64,000 bases of DNA from Pseudonocardia sp. TRM90224 (GCF_021245725.1 NZ_JAJGSX010000024.1:62001-126000), one strand, 5' to 3'. Counted from the stretch's first letter, positions 6,693-15,424 are shown. The notes: generated by a model from the letters alone, not told the origin. Numbers and translations are program-made.

Positions 6693-8984
6693 CTAGCGGG
6701 GGAACGGTTCGAAGTCGACCGGGAAGATGATCGGGAAGCTGCGCGGCTTGGTGCCGGTGGCGCGGGCGTACGCGTTGGCGATCGCGCCGACGGGCGCGGA
6801 GACGCCCAGCTCGCCGGCCCCACCGGGGGTGTCCCGGTCGCCGGGCAGGATGAAGATCTCGACGTCGGTCGGGGTGTCCTTCTGCCGCGCGTAGTGGAAC
6901 TGCGAGTAGCTGCCCTCCAGGGGCAGCCCGTCCTCGATGTGCAGCCCGGCGGTCAGCGTCGTCGAGATCGCGTCGGTCAGGCCGCCCAGCAGCTGCGCCT
7001 TGAGGCCCATCGGGTTGATCGGCAGCCCGTAGTTGCCGGCGATCACGGCCTTCGTGACGCGCGGGTTCTGCGGGTCGGTAGCGTCGAGCTCGACCAGGCA
7101 GGCCGTGCAGGAGCGGTACTCCTCGTGGAACGCGATGCCCTGCGCGTGCCCGGCCGGCATCGAGCGGCCCCAGTTGCCGACCTCTGCGACCTTGCTGAGC
7201 ACCTCGCGGTACGAGTCCTCCTTGAGGTGCTCCATCCGGAACTCGAACGGGTCCTTGCCCAGGCTCGCGGCGATCTCGTCGACCATGATCTCTTCGGCGC
7301 CGCGCGTGTTGGGCGAGTACACCCCGCGCCAGGCCGCCGTGTTCATCTTCGTCGGCGTCTCGAGAATCAGCTGGGTCGTGGCGCCGAAGTTGTAGGGCAT
7401 CTTCACGGTGAGCGTGAAGACCGTCTCGGTGAAGGTCAGGTTCCCGCCGGGCAGCTGCGCCCCGATCGACGTGAGGATCTCGCCGAGGCCGTGCGACCAG
7501 TCCGTGACGGGGGTCGCGACCCGGTGCTCGAAGCTGAGCACGTTGCCGGCCGCGAACGTCGCCCTGATGTTGTGGTGGGTGCGCACCCGCATGCGGCCGT
7601 GGCGCATGTCGTCGATGCGGCTCCACATCAGCTTGACGACCCGGCCGGTCGCCTTCGAGATGTGCGCGGCCTCGATCGCGCCGTCCCAGTACAACCTGCG
7701 CCCGAACGACCCGCCGGCCTGCATGACGTGCAGCTTGATGTTGTCGTGCGGGATGCCGAGCTCCAGGGAGATCGTCTCCTGCGCGACGATCGGCGACTTC
7801 ATGCCCGACCAGATCTCGGCCGAGTCCTCGCGGACGTCGGCGATCGCGCAGTTCGTCTCCAGCGGCGCGTGGCTGACGAACGCGAAGTCGAACTCCTCCT
7901 CGAGGCCCCCGAGCAGCGGCGGGACGGCCGCCGGCAGCGTCGCCGCCCGCAGCTCCTGCTTGATGTCCTCGTCGTTGCGGCCGTCGATGCTGCCGCCGCC
8001 CCACTCGACCTGCAGCGCGTTCTTGCCGTCGAGCGCCTGCCCGAACGTCTCGGCGAGCACCGCGACACCGGTCGGCACGACCGCGATGTCGATGATGCCC
8101 GGCATGGCCCGGACCTCGCTCTCGTTGAGCACCGACTCGACGGTGCCCAGCACAGTCGGGGGCCTGCGGACCATCGTCGGCGTGGCGCCCGGGATGTCCA
8201 GGTCGAGCGTGTACACCTGCTTGCCGGTGACGATCGCGCGCGCGTCCTTGCGTCGCGTCGGCGTCCCGACCAGCGTGAACTCCGAGGGGTCCTTCGGCTG
8301 GGCCACGATCCGGTCGACGGGCATGGCGGCGGCGAGCGCCGTCAGCGACGAGAAGCCGGCGGTGCGGGCGTCCTTGTTGAGCACCTTGCCGGCCTGCGTG
8401 AACAGGTCCTCCGGCGCCGCGCCCCAGAGCTCCTGCGCCGCCGCGAGCAGCCGGGAACGTGCCGCCGCCGCGGCCGCGCGCACCGGCCCGTACATCGAGC
8501 GCACCGAGTTCGAGCCGCCGGTGAGCTGGTTGAACAGCAGCTCGGGGCGCGCGTCGGCGAGCGTCACTTCGACCATTTCCAGCGGCAGGTCGAGCTCCTC
8601 GGCGACCAGCATCGCGAACGCCGTCGTGAGGCCCTGGCCCACCTCGGCCCGCGGCAGCTCGAGCACCGCGCGGCCCTCGTCGGTGATCTCCAGCCGGACC
8701 AGGTGCTCCGTCGGCTTGCCGGCGAGGATCAGGACGTCGCCGAGGTCCTGGATGTCCAGCAGCTGCGGCGGGCTCGGGATCTGCGCCGACGCGTCGCCGG
8801 CGGTGAAGGTGTCGACGCCGAACTTGGCCGCGATCGTCAGCGTCGAGCCCGCGACGACGTAGGCGAGGAAGCGTCGCCGGCCGACCGGCCTGCTCAGGAC
8901 CTTGCCGAAGGTCGAGTCGCGCAGCGACGGCTGGACGGTCCGGTGCTGGCCGCCCTTCGGGCGTTCGGTGGTGGAACCGGGCAT
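6693..8984 (-). CDS. Molybdopterin-binding large subunit of a xanthine dehydrogenase-family oxidoreductase (IorB-like), Tat-signal
   Basis: 763 aa. Near residue 35 is a twin-arginine type sequence GRRRFLAYVVAG followed by a hydrophobic stretch, suggesting Tat export of the assembled enzyme, with the 2Fe-2S partner carried along. The N-terminal and C-terminal Mo-binding domains are visible (QAGGSFGRR; AWRGVYSPNTRGAEE), and GGAGELGVSAPVGAIANA near the C-terminus holds the catalytic Glu of the family. Start ATG 8984 has GGAGGAG upstream. Substrate cannot be predicted; relatives oxidise aldehydes or N-heterocycles. No XdhC-type maturation factor is nearby. Confidence 0.9.
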   Translation of the reverse strand: MPGSTTERPKGGQHRTVQPSLRDSTFGKVLSRPVGRRRFLAYVVAGSTLTIAAKFGVDTFTAGDASAQIPSPPQLLDIQDLGDVLILAGKPTEHLVRLEITDEGRAVLELPRAEVGQGLTTAFAMLVAEELDLPLEMVEVTLADARPELLFNQLTGGSNSVRSMYGPVRAAAAAARSRLLAAAQELWGAAPEDLFTQAGKVLNKDARTAGFSSLTALAAAMPVDRIVAQPKDPSEFTLVGTPTRRKDARAIVTGKQVYTLDLDIPGATPTMVRRPPTVLGTVESVLNESEVRAMPGIIDIAVVPTGVAVLAETFGQALDGKNALQVEWGGGSIDGRNDEDIKQELRAATLPAAVPPLLGGLEEEFDFAFVSHAPLETNCAIADVREDSAEIWSGMKSPIVAQETISLELGIPHDNIKLHVMQAGGSFGRRLYWDGAIEAAHISKATGRVVKLMWSRIDDMRHGRMRVRTHHNIRATFAAGNVLSFEHRVATPVTDWSHGLGEILTSIGAQLPGGNLTFTETVFTLTVKMPYNFGATTQLILETPTKMNTAAWRGVYSPNTRGAEEIMVDEIAASLGKDPFEFRMEHLKEDSYREVLSKVAEVGNWGRSMPAGHAQGIAFHEEYRSCTACLVELDATDPQNPRVTKAVIAGNYGLPINPMGLKAQLLGGLTDAISTTLTAGLHIEDGLPLEGSYSQFHYARQKDTPTDVEIFILPGDRDTPGGAGELGVSAPVGAIANAYARATGTKPRSFPIIFPVDFEPFPR

Positions 8985-9318
8985 CGGGAGCTCCTCCAGG
9001 CATGCGTGCGGCAGCGCTGGAGCAGCTGCGGCAGCGGAACTGCGTTTCAAGGACCTGCACAACGGGGAACTCGGCGGCGCCCGGTTCGGGGGTCGGGCGC
9101 CGCCGAGCGACTCGGTTGTGCCCGCAACGAAACCTGCGATGCGGCGGAAACGGTGCCACGCCGACACGGACGGGTGATGATTGGGCCGTTCGGCCGATCA
9201 AGTCCGCATTCGCGTCTGAATCCCGAGGTTTCTGCCGATCCTGCGGTTTTGCGTTGGAGACGGGCGACCTGGCCCGAAGGTGGGGTATAAGGGCCTGACC
9301 AGCGGTAAACTGCGGGCC
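8985..9318. other. Intergenic region between divergent genes
   Basis: 334 bp separating the molybdenum hydroxylase operon (minus) and a small membrane-protein gene (plus). It should hold both promoters. A TATAAG hexamer at about 9286-9291 lies 28 bp before the plus-strand start, but no -35 at the right distance is clear. No gene or strong inverted repeat seen. Confidence 0.4.
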
Positions 9319-9738
9319 ATGACGGGCGACCGTCCGGCCATCGTCGGCCTGCTGTTGTACCTGCTCGTTGCAGTGACTCCCACGGTCCTGTTCTGGATGC
9401 TGCTGCGGGCGCTTCCCGCTGCGGTCACGTCGCTGCTCGACCGGCGGCGACAGCGCAGGATGCCGTGCGGCCCCAGTCTCGAATCCGTCGTCGGCAACCT
9501 GCGCCGGCTGCGCCGCGAGGTGCGCGGCAAGCCGCAGGCCACCCAGGTGCGCAGGGTCGCTCTGCTCGCGGCCTACGACGACACGCTGATCGACGCCTGC
9601 AAGCTGGTGCAGGTCGACGCCCCGCTCGCGGCGGCGACCGCCGCCGACCGGCCGTTCGCCCGGTTGCTGACGGAGGCGGCGCTGGAGGCTGCGGGCATCG
9701 CATTGGACCCTCCCTCGCGCGGTGCCGCCACAACGTGA
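9319..9738 (+). CDS. Conserved hypothetical membrane protein
   Basis: 139 aa. One N-terminal membrane segment (IVGLLLYLLVAVTPTVLFWMLL) followed by a basic stretch (RRRQRR) and a cytoplasmic helical domain with LRRLRREVRGKPQATQVRRVALLAAYDDTLIDAC. This pattern resembles a conserved actinobacterial protein of unknown function, in which the domain always follows a single helix. ATG 9319 preferred to an upstream GTG at 9280. Function not assigned. Confidence 0.7.
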   Translation: MTGDRPAIVGLLLYLLVAVTPTVLFWMLLRALPAAVTSLLDRRRQRRMPCGPSLESVVGNLRRLRREVRGKPQATQVRRVALLAAYDDTLIDACKLVQVDAPLAAATAADRPFARLLTEAALEAAGIALDPPSRGAATT

Positions 9739-9743
9739 TGTTC

Positions 9744-9775
9744 TTGACACACGTGACCAGTAAAGTCCGCTTTAC
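9744..9775 (+). promoter_or_regulatory. Possible -35 hexamer and inverted repeat upstream of the YccA-like gene
   Basis: TTGACA at 9744-9749 is followed by CACGTG and then an inverted repeat GTAAAG-tccg-CTTTAC at 9760-9775, about 70 bp before the start of the YccA-like gene. The placement suits an operator overlapping a promoter. No -10 sequence is clear. Confidence 0.3.
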
Positions 9776-9847
9776 CGACCGGGAACGGCGGCGCCCGTTC
9801 ACGCGTTGAACAGCACGGAAGCGCGAATTCGCTCCGAGGAGGACCAG

Positions 9848-10666
9848 GTGCGCAGCAGTAGCAACCCGGCGTTCCGCAACCTGCCCAACGGGCAGGGTGG
9901 CGGCTACGCCACATTCGACCGCCAGGGTGGCGCGTTGGGCGGCGCCGCCGCCTACGCCGATTCCCAGGCCGCCGATGTCGAGTACGGGCGTGCCGCGGCG
10001 GGGGAACGCCCGCTCACCATCGACGACGTCGTCACGAAGACCGCCATCAGCGCAGGTGTCGCGCTCGTCACCGGTGTGGCCACGGCCTTCCTCGGCCTGA
10101 CGTGGGTCGCCATCCTGCCGGCGTTCCTCATCGGCCTCGTGATCTCACTGATCATCATCTTCCGGCAGAAGGCCAACCCCGGGCTCGTGCTCGCCTACTC
10201 GGCGGCCATGGGTGTTGCGCTCGGTGGGATCACCGGCGCGCTGGAGAACATCCCGAGCTTCCAGGGGATCGGCTTCCAGGCCATCGTCGGCACCGCGGGT
10301 GTGTTCGTCGGGATGCTGGTCGTCTACAAGACCGGCGCGGTGCGCGTCACCCCGAAGTTCACGAAGTGGCTGATGGGCGCGATGTTCGGCGTCATCATCC
10401 TGATGGTCGTCAACCTCGTCGTCAGCTTCTTCACCACGGGCGGCATCGGCCTGCGCGACGGCTCACCGCTCGCCTACCTGTTCAGCATCGTCTGCATCGG
10501 CGTGGCGGCGTTCAGCCTGCTGCTCGACTTCGACCAGGCCGACCGTGCGATCCGCGACGGCGCCCCGGCGAAGTTCTCGTGGTACATCGCATTCGGCCTC
10601 ATGACCACGCTGGTCTGGCTGTACATCGAGATCCTGCGGCTGCTGAGCTACCTGCGCTCCGACTGA
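9848..10666 (+). CDS. Bax inhibitor-1/YccA-family membrane protein
   Basis: 272 aa. A roughly 50-residue Gly/Ala-rich cytoplasmic N-terminus (RSSSNPAFRNLP, typical of actinobacterial members) is followed by seven hydrophobic segments from about residue 65 to the C-terminus. The pattern ANPGLVLAYSAAMGVALGG and the C-terminal SWYIAFGLMTTLVWLYIEILRLL fit the BI-1/YccA (TMBIM) superfamily; family members are pH-sensitive calcium leak channels or protease modulators. GTG 9848 has GAGGAGGA 5 bp upstream; the frame continues upstream without a better site. Confidence 0.85.
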   Translation: MRSSSNPAFRNLPNGQGGGYATFDRQGGALGGAAAYADSQAADVEYGRAAAGERPLTIDDVVTKTAISAGVALVTGVATAFLGLTWVAILPAFLIGLVISLIIIFRQKANPGLVLAYSAAMGVALGGITGALENIPSFQGIGFQAIVGTAGVFVGMLVVYKTGAVRVTPKFTKWLMGAMFGVIILMVVNLVVSFFTTGGIGLRDGSPLAYLFSIVCIGVAAFSLLLDFDQADRAIRDGAPAKFSWYIAFGLMTTLVWLYIEILRLLSYLRSD

Positions 10667-10729
10667 CGCCAGGCACGAACGCCCGCGGCCGGCGCCCCAT
10701 CCGGGGTGCCGGCCGCGTCGCGTTCAACC

Positions 10730-10949
10730 CACCCGAACGCAGAACTCGCCCGCCAAGACGCAGGACTCGCCGACCGAAACGGGGAACTCACCCGCCGAGA
10801 CGTGGGACTCGCCGGCCGAGACGTGGGACTCGCCTCCGCGGGGACGCGAGTCCCACGTTTCAGCGCGCGAGTCCCACGTCCCTGCGGGCGTGTTCCACGT
10901 CTCGGCGCGCGAGTCCCGCGTTTCAGCGCGCGAGTCGCGCGTTTCGGTG
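10730..10949. repeat. Family D: five 21-bp tandem units facing five inverted 21-bp units
   Basis: Left half (10730-10834): five 21-bp units ending in ACTCGCC or close variants, the best being GCCGAGACGTGGGACTCGCC. A 10-bp spacer (10835-10844) follows. Right half (10845-10949): five 21-bp units in the opposite sense, beginning CGCGAGTCCCACGT; a weak sixth follows to 10970. The whole fills the 306-bp gap between the convergent YccA-like and thiolase genes. Units nearest the centre are the best conserved, and outer ones are degraded. Confidence 0.9.
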
Positions 10950-10972
10950 GGCGTGTGCGCCGTCAGGCGCGG

Positions 10973-12193
10973 TCAGTTCAGGCGCTCCAGCACCATGGCC
11001 ATGCCCTGCCCGCCGCCGACGCACATCGTCTCCAGCCCGATGGTCTTGTCGTGCGTGCGCAGGCCGTTGAGCAGCGTCGTGGTGATCCGCGCGCCGGTCA
11101 TGCCGAACGGGTGGCCGAGGGCGATCGCGCCGCCGTTGACGTTCAGCTTGTCCTCGTCGACGCCAAGGTCGCGGGCCGAGGGCAGGACCTGCGCCGCGAA
11201 GGCCTCGTTGATCTCGACGAGGTCGACGTCGTCGATCGTCATGCCGGCGCGGGCGAGGGCCTGCTTCGAGGCCTCCACCGGCCCGAGGCCCATGATCTCC
11301 GGCGACAGCCCGGACACACCGGTCGAGATGACCCGTGCGAGCGGCGTGATGCCCAGCTCGGCCGCCCGGGTGTCGGACATGATCACGAGCGCCGCGGCGC
11401 CGTCGTTGAGCGGGCAGCAGTTGCCGGCGGTGACCCGCCCGTCGGGCCGGAACACCGGCTTCAGCTGGCTGACCGCCTCGTACGTGACGCCGGCGCGCGG
11501 TCCGTCGTCGGTGGAGACGACCGTGCCGTCGGGCAGGGTCACCGGCGTGATCTCGCGGGCGAAGAAGCCGTTGGCGATGGATTTCTCCGCGAGGTTCTGC
11601 GACCGGACGCCGAAGCGGTCCATGTCCTCGCGGGTGACGCCCTTGAGCAGCGCGAGGTTCTCGGCGGTCTGGCCCATCGCGATGTAGGCGTCGGGCAGCA
11701 GCCCGCTCTCGCGTGGGTCGGCCCACGCGTCGGCGCCCTGCTCGCTGACGTCCTTCGTGCGCTGCCCGGCATCGGCGAAGAGCGGGTTGCGGGTGTCGGG
11801 GTGCGAGTCGGAGTTGCCCTTCGCGAACCGCGAGACCGTCTCGACGCCCGCGCTGATGAACGCGTGCCCCTCGCCGGCCTTGATCGCGTGCAGCGCCATC
11901 CGCGTGGTCTGCAGCGACGACGAGCAGTAGCGCGTGATCGTCGTGCCGGGCAGGGTGTCGTACCCGAGCATCACGGCCACGATCCGCGCCATGTTGAAGC
12001 CCTGCTCGCCGCCCGGGAGACCGCAGCCGAGCATGAGGTCGTCGATGGTCGTCGGGTCGAGCTGCGGCACCTGGTCCAGCGCGGCCCGGATGAGCTGGGC
12101 CGTCAGGTCGTCGGGGCGGATGGTGGTCATCGACCCCTTTCCGGCGCGGCCGATCGGCGATCGGGTCGCTGCGACGATCACGGCTTCGGGCAT
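10973..12193 (-). CDS. fadA: Acetyl-CoA acyltransferase (thiolase), FadA-type
   Basis: 406 aa thiolase. All catalytic parts are present: nucleophilic Cys in RYCSSSLQ (about residue 90), active-site His in GGAIALGHPFGMTG, and the second Cys in MCVGGGQGMA near the C-terminus; NEAFAAQ is also intact. It cleaves 3-ketoacyl-CoA in beta-oxidation, or condenses two acyl-CoAs. The start is ATG 12193. From memory the ortholog is M. tuberculosis fadA3 (Rv1074c), at the same end of the conserved block. Transcribed alone towards the family D array. Confidence 0.9.
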   Translation of the reverse strand: MPEAVIVAATRSPIGRAGKGSMTTIRPDDLTAQLIRAALDQVPQLDPTTIDDLMLGCGLPGGEQGFNMARIVAVMLGYDTLPGTTITRYCSSSLQTTRMALHAIKAGEGHAFISAGVETVSRFAKGNSDSHPDTRNPLFADAGQRTKDVSEQGADAWADPRESGLLPDAYIAMGQTAENLALLKGVTREDMDRFGVRSQNLAEKSIANGFFAREITPVTLPDGTVVSTDDGPRAGVTYEAVSQLKPVFRPDGRVTAGNCCPLNDGAAALVIMSDTRAAELGITPLARVISTGVSGLSPEIMGLGPVEASKQALARAGMTIDDVDLVEINEAFAAQVLPSARDLGVDEDKLNVNGGAIALGHPFGMTGARITTTLLNGLRTHDKTIGLETMCVGGGQGMAMVLERLN

Positions 12194-12311
12194 CGTCTCT
12201 GTCTCCTCAGCGCTGGGGTGGGGGCTCCGTTCGGACTGTACCTGCGGGTAACCACCCTCGGGGGTGAGCTTCATGACCGGACCTGTCAGGTTTGCGGGCC
12301 ATGCTTGCCCC

Positions 12312-12764
12312 ATGGCCATGTGGAAGGACGTCGAGGACGACGAGCCGGAGTTCGCCGCACTCGTGCGGAGGCTCTTCGAGGCGAACAAGCACCTGACGAT
12401 GGCGACGATCCGCGCCGACGGCGCGCCGCGCATCTCCGGCACCGAGTGCAGCTTCGCCGACGGCGAGCTCACGTTCGGGTCGATGTCGGGCGCGCGCAAG
12501 GGCGCCGACCTGCGCCGCGACCCGCGGCTCGCGCTGCACAGCGCCACCGTCGACCCGCCCGAGGGCAACAACGCGGGGTGGCAGGGCGACGCGAAGATCG
12601 CCGGCACGGCGGTGTACGCCGGCGACGTCGACGACCAGGACGGCGACCTCTTCCGCGTCGATATCACCGAGGTCGTGCACACCGGGCTCGACGAGGCTGC
12701 GACCAAGCTCGTCGTGCGGACGTGGAAGCCGCGGCAAGGGCTGCGGCGGATCGAGAGGAGCTAG
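12312..12764 (+). CDS. Pyridoxamine 5'-phosphate oxidase-family (split-barrel flavin-binding) protein
   Basis: 150 aa split beta-barrel. The pattern HLTMATIRADGAPRISGTEC, then GSMSGARKGADLRRDPRLALHS and FRVDITEVVHTG, is the usual layout of small F420/FMN-binding oxidoreductases of the PNPOx-like superfamily. Cofactor (F420 or FMN) cannot be decided. ATG 12312 chosen; a MAM start two codons on is also possible. It is divergent from the thiolase gene and followed by family B copy B2. Confidence 0.78.
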   Translation: MAMWKDVEDDEPEFAALVRRLFEANKHLTMATIRADGAPRISGTECSFADGELTFGSMSGARKGADLRRDPRLALHSATVDPPEGNNAGWQGDAKIAGTAVYAGDVDDQDGDLFRVDITEVVHTGLDEAATKLVVRTWKPRQGLRRIERS

Positions 12765-12792
12765 CGGCGGTAGCTCCCCCGGGGCCGGGGGA

Positions 12793-12866
12793 GGGCAGGA
12801 AAGCCACTTTCCGGCCCTCACAGGGCAGGAAAGTGGCTTTCCTGCCCACGCGTGTGGAAAGCACGC
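12793..12866. repeat. Family B double palindrome, copy B2, with extra 3' hairpin
   Basis: Arms GGGCAGGAAAG and CTTTCCTGCCC enclose two GAAAG/CTTTC modules as in B1; an additional small hairpin GCGTG...CACGC follows at 12850-12866. Copy B4 (35949-36020) is nearly identical through both parts. It lies between two plus-strand genes. Confidence 0.85.
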
Positions 12867-12948
12867 ATCCGCGCTGTCGATACCCGGAACCCTCGTTCGT
12901 CGTCATGCTGGTGGCACCCTGCCCCCACTCGACGACAGGAGTATCGCT

Positions 12949-13308
12949 GTGAAGTACATGCTGCTGATCTACACGACACAACCGTCCGAGCCGCCCACCG
13001 AGCAGGCGATCCAGGACGAGATGAACGCCTACTGGGCGTACGAGAAGGCGGTCGCCGACGCCGGCGTCAAGATCTCCAGCGACGCGCTGCAGGGCGTCGA
13101 GACCGCGACGACCGTCGCGGTCAAGGCGGGTGACGAGCGGGTCGTGACCGACGGCCCGTTCGCGGAGACGCGTGAGGTGCTCGGCGGGTACTACCTGCTC
13201 GACGTCCCCGACCTCGACGCCGCGATCGACTGGGCGGCGCGCTGCCCCGGCTCGCACAACGGGAACCGGGTCGAGGTCCGCCCCGTCATGGAGTTCGAAG
13301 CACCGTGA
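12949..13308 (+). CDS. YCII-related/DGPF-domain protein
   Basis: 119 aa, beginning KYMLLIY and containing DGPFAETREVLGGYYLLD, the motif after which the DGPF (YCII-related) group is named, and ending with VEVRPVMEF. GTG start. The stop overlaps the start of the ECF sigma gene (GTGA), and such proteins are the recognised partners of ECF42-type sigma factors. Molecular role unknown; the fold resembles the YciI-like ferredoxin-type proteins. Confidence 0.88.
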   Translation: MKYMLLIYTTQPSEPPTEQAIQDEMNAYWAYEKAVADAGVKISSDALQGVETATTVAVKAGDERVVTDGPFAETREVLGGYYLLDVPDLDAAIDWAARCPGSHNGNRVEVRPVMEFEAP

Positions 13309-14570
13309 GCAACAGGGCGGCCGGCGTCGTCGAGGGGGTGTTCCGGGAGGAACGCGGCCGGCTGCTCGCCTCGCTCGTCCACCAGTTCGGCGATCTCGAT
13401 CTCGCGGAGGAGGTCGCGTCGGAGGCCGTCGCCTCGGCGCTGGAGCGCTGGCCGGCGGACGGTGTGCCGGATCGGCCCGGTGCCTGGCTGCTGACCGCGG
13501 CGAGGCGCCGGGCCATCGACCGGCTGCGCCGCGACAAGGCGTACGCGGCGCGGCTGGCGGTGATGCAGGCCGAGGCCGAGCGCGAGCCGGCGGCCGTGCA
13601 CATCGAGGACGGCGACGACGTACCCGACGAGCGGCTGCGGCTGTTCTTCACCTGCTGCCACCCCGCACTCGCGCTCGACGCGCAGATCGCGCTCACACTG
13701 CGCTGCCTCGCGGGGCTCTCGACCAACGAGGTGGCGCGTGGGTTCCTGGTGCCGGCGGCGACGATGGCGCAGCGCATCGTCAGGGCCAAACGCAAGATCC
13801 GCGCGGCGCGCATCCCGTTCCGCGTGCCGGGCGCCGACGAGCTGCCGTCCCGCCTGCCGGGTGTGCTGAACGTGATCTACCTGATCTTCACGGAGGGGTA
13901 CGCCGCCAGCGCGGGCACCGAGCTCGTCCGGGCCGACCTCGCCGACGAATCCATCCGGCTCTGCCGGATCCTGCACCGCCTGCTCCCTGCCGAGCGCGAG
14001 GTGACGGGCCTGCTCGCGCTGTTGCTGCTGGTCGACGCGCGGCGGGCGGCGCGGGTCGGGCCCGACGGCGAGCTCGTCCTGCTCGACGAGCAGGACCGGT
14101 CGCTGTGGAACGCCGACCACATCGCGGAGGGCCGGCAGCTGGTCGTCGACGCGCTGCCCGGCGGGCGGGTCGGCCCGTACGCGCTGCAGGCGGCGATCGC
14201 GGCCGTCCACGACGAGGCCGCGGACGTCGCCACCACCGACTGGCCGCAGGTCGTCGGGCTCTACGAGATCCTGGCGCGGGTGGCGCCGTCGCCGCTGGTG
14301 GACCTCAACCACGCGGTCGCGGTCGCGATGCGCGACGGGCCTGCCGCCGGCCTCGCGCTGCTCGACGAGCTGGCGGCGAACGGCCGGCTCGACGGCTACC
14401 ACCTGCTACCCGCCGCCCGTGCCGACCTGCTGCGGCGCCTCGGCCGCACCGCGGAAGCCGCCGACGCATACCGCGCGGCGCTCACGCTGGTCGGCAACGA
14501 GCCGGAACGCGCGTTCCTGCAACGCCGGCTCGACGACCTCACGCGCGACCCCGCCGACGACCCCGCGTAG
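13305..14570 (+). CDS. ECF sigma factor with C-terminal TPR-like extension (ECF42 type)
   Basis: 421 aa, about twice a standard ECF sigma factor. Region 2 lies near residues 10-80 (DLDLAEEVASEAVASALERWP; AWLLTAARRRAIDRLRR) and region 4 near 110-170 (LTLRCLAGLSTNEVARGFLV). The remaining 240 residues are a helical extension (LPGVLNVIYLIFTEGY; HAVAVAMRDGPAAGL) with TPR-like repeats that in ECF42 proteins is required for activity. It has no anti-sigma partner; family knowledge associates ECF42 with DGPF genes, as found here 4 bp upstream. Confidence 0.9.
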   Translation: MSNRAAGVVEGVFREERGRLLASLVHQFGDLDLAEEVASEAVASALERWPADGVPDRPGAWLLTAARRRAIDRLRRDKAYAARLAVMQAEAEREPAAVHIEDGDDVPDERLRLFFTCCHPALALDAQIALTLRCLAGLSTNEVARGFLVPAATMAQRIVRAKRKIRAARIPFRVPGADELPSRLPGVLNVIYLIFTEGYAASAGTELVRADLADESIRLCRILHRLLPAEREVTGLLALLLLVDARRAARVGPDGELVLLDEQDRSLWNADHIAEGRQLVVDALPGGRVGPYALQAAIAAVHDEAADVATTDWPQVVGLYEILARVAPSPLVDLNHAVAVAMRDGPAAGLALLDELAANGRLDGYHLLPAARADLLRRLGRTAEAADAYRAALTLVGNEPERAFLQRRLDDLTRDPADDPA

Positions 14571-14615
14571 CGAGGGCACCCGCTGGGGCGCCCCAGCCCC
14601 GGCGGCCCCGCAGCC

Positions 14616-15239
14616 CTACGCCTCGCTCATCCGCTCCGCGACGAGCGCGCGCAGCTTCGCGAGCGCGCGGTGCTGCGTCACCCGCACCGCGCCGGGCGTC
14701 GAGTGCACGGTCTGCGCCGTCTCCGACGTGTTGAACTGCAGCGCGATCCGCAGCACCAGCACCTCGCGGTGCGCCTCGGGCAGCTTGTCGAGCAGCGCGC
14801 GCAGCCTGGCAGCGTCCGACCTGCGTTCGGCGCGCTTCTCGGGGCCGTCGTCGGTGTCGACGGAGTCGGGGACGACGTCGGTGGGCATCGTGCGGTCGCG
14901 GTTCGCCGCCCGGTACGCGTCGGCGACCTTGTTGCGCGCGATCCCGATGACGAACGCCATCGCGGGGATCTCACTCGCCTTGTAGCGCGGCAGCGCGCCG
15001 ACGACGGCGATGAGGATGTCCTGCGCGACGTCCTCCGCGGTCTGCATCTTGCCGCCGCTGGGCCCCAACCGGGCCCGGCAGTAGCGCAGCACGGCCGGAC
15101 GGATCATCTCGAGGAACCGGTCGAGCGCGTTGTTGTCGCCGCTCGCGGACTGTGCCGCAAGCCCGTTCAGCTCGGCTACCCGGCGCGCGGAAACGACCGC
15201 GGCGTCGCGGTCCTCCTCCTCCGCGTCGTCGGCCGGCAA
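14616..15239 (-). CDS. Sigma-70 family factor, SigD/ShbA-like
   Basis: 207 aa with only regions 2 and 4: region 2 near 30-110 (YCRARLG, AEDVAQDILIAVVGALPRY, FVIGIARNKVADAYRAA) and region 4 near 150-205 (LDKLPEAHREVLVLRIALQFNTSETAQ). It resembles mycobacterial SigD and Streptomyces ShbA, which control stationary-phase genes and hrdB respectively. No ATG is in frame; TTG 15239 has GGGAGGG 5 bp upstream and gives a plausible N-terminus. Antisense to and convergent with the ECF42 gene (45-bp gap). Confidence 0.85.
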   Translation of the reverse strand: MPADDAEEEDRDAAVVSARRVAELNGLAAQSASGDNNALDRFLEMIRPAVLRYCRARLGPSGGKMQTAEDVAQDILIAVVGALPRYKASEIPAMAFVIGIARNKVADAYRAANRDRTMPTDVVPDSVDTDDGPEKRAERRSDAARLRALLDKLPEAHREVLVLRIALQFNTSETAQTVHSTPGAVRVTQHRALAKLRALVAERMSEA

Positions 15240-15424
15240 CTGGCCCTCCCGGTGGTGTCGGCGACGATGACAGCTGGGCGCACCCGGGGCTCCGGGCACA
15301 ACGGAACCATGCCGACCTCCGTTCGGCCGTGGCCGGCATGACCCCGTGGATGCGAACAGTAGTCCGTTCGCGGCGATTTGTGCCGCCGAAGGACAGTTCG
15401 AGAGCAGTTCGTCGGCCGAACGAG

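Noticed and set aside
6019..9750. 1243-codon open frame antisense or out of frame over the molybdenum hydroxylase
   Set aside because: GC-rich third positions keep shadow frames open; the 2Fe-2S and Mo subunits on the same strand have clear motifs, and this one is Arg/Pro-rich without any.
10730..10949. A CRISPR array
   Set aside because: Units are directly adjacent with no unique spacers, and half are inverted; no cas genes nearby.
10706..12952. A long plus-strand open frame with repeated seven-residue units (RRDVGLAG-like) through the family D array
   Set aside because: It is the read-out of the 21-bp repeats, then runs antisense to the thiolase gene; no family resemblance and no start signal.
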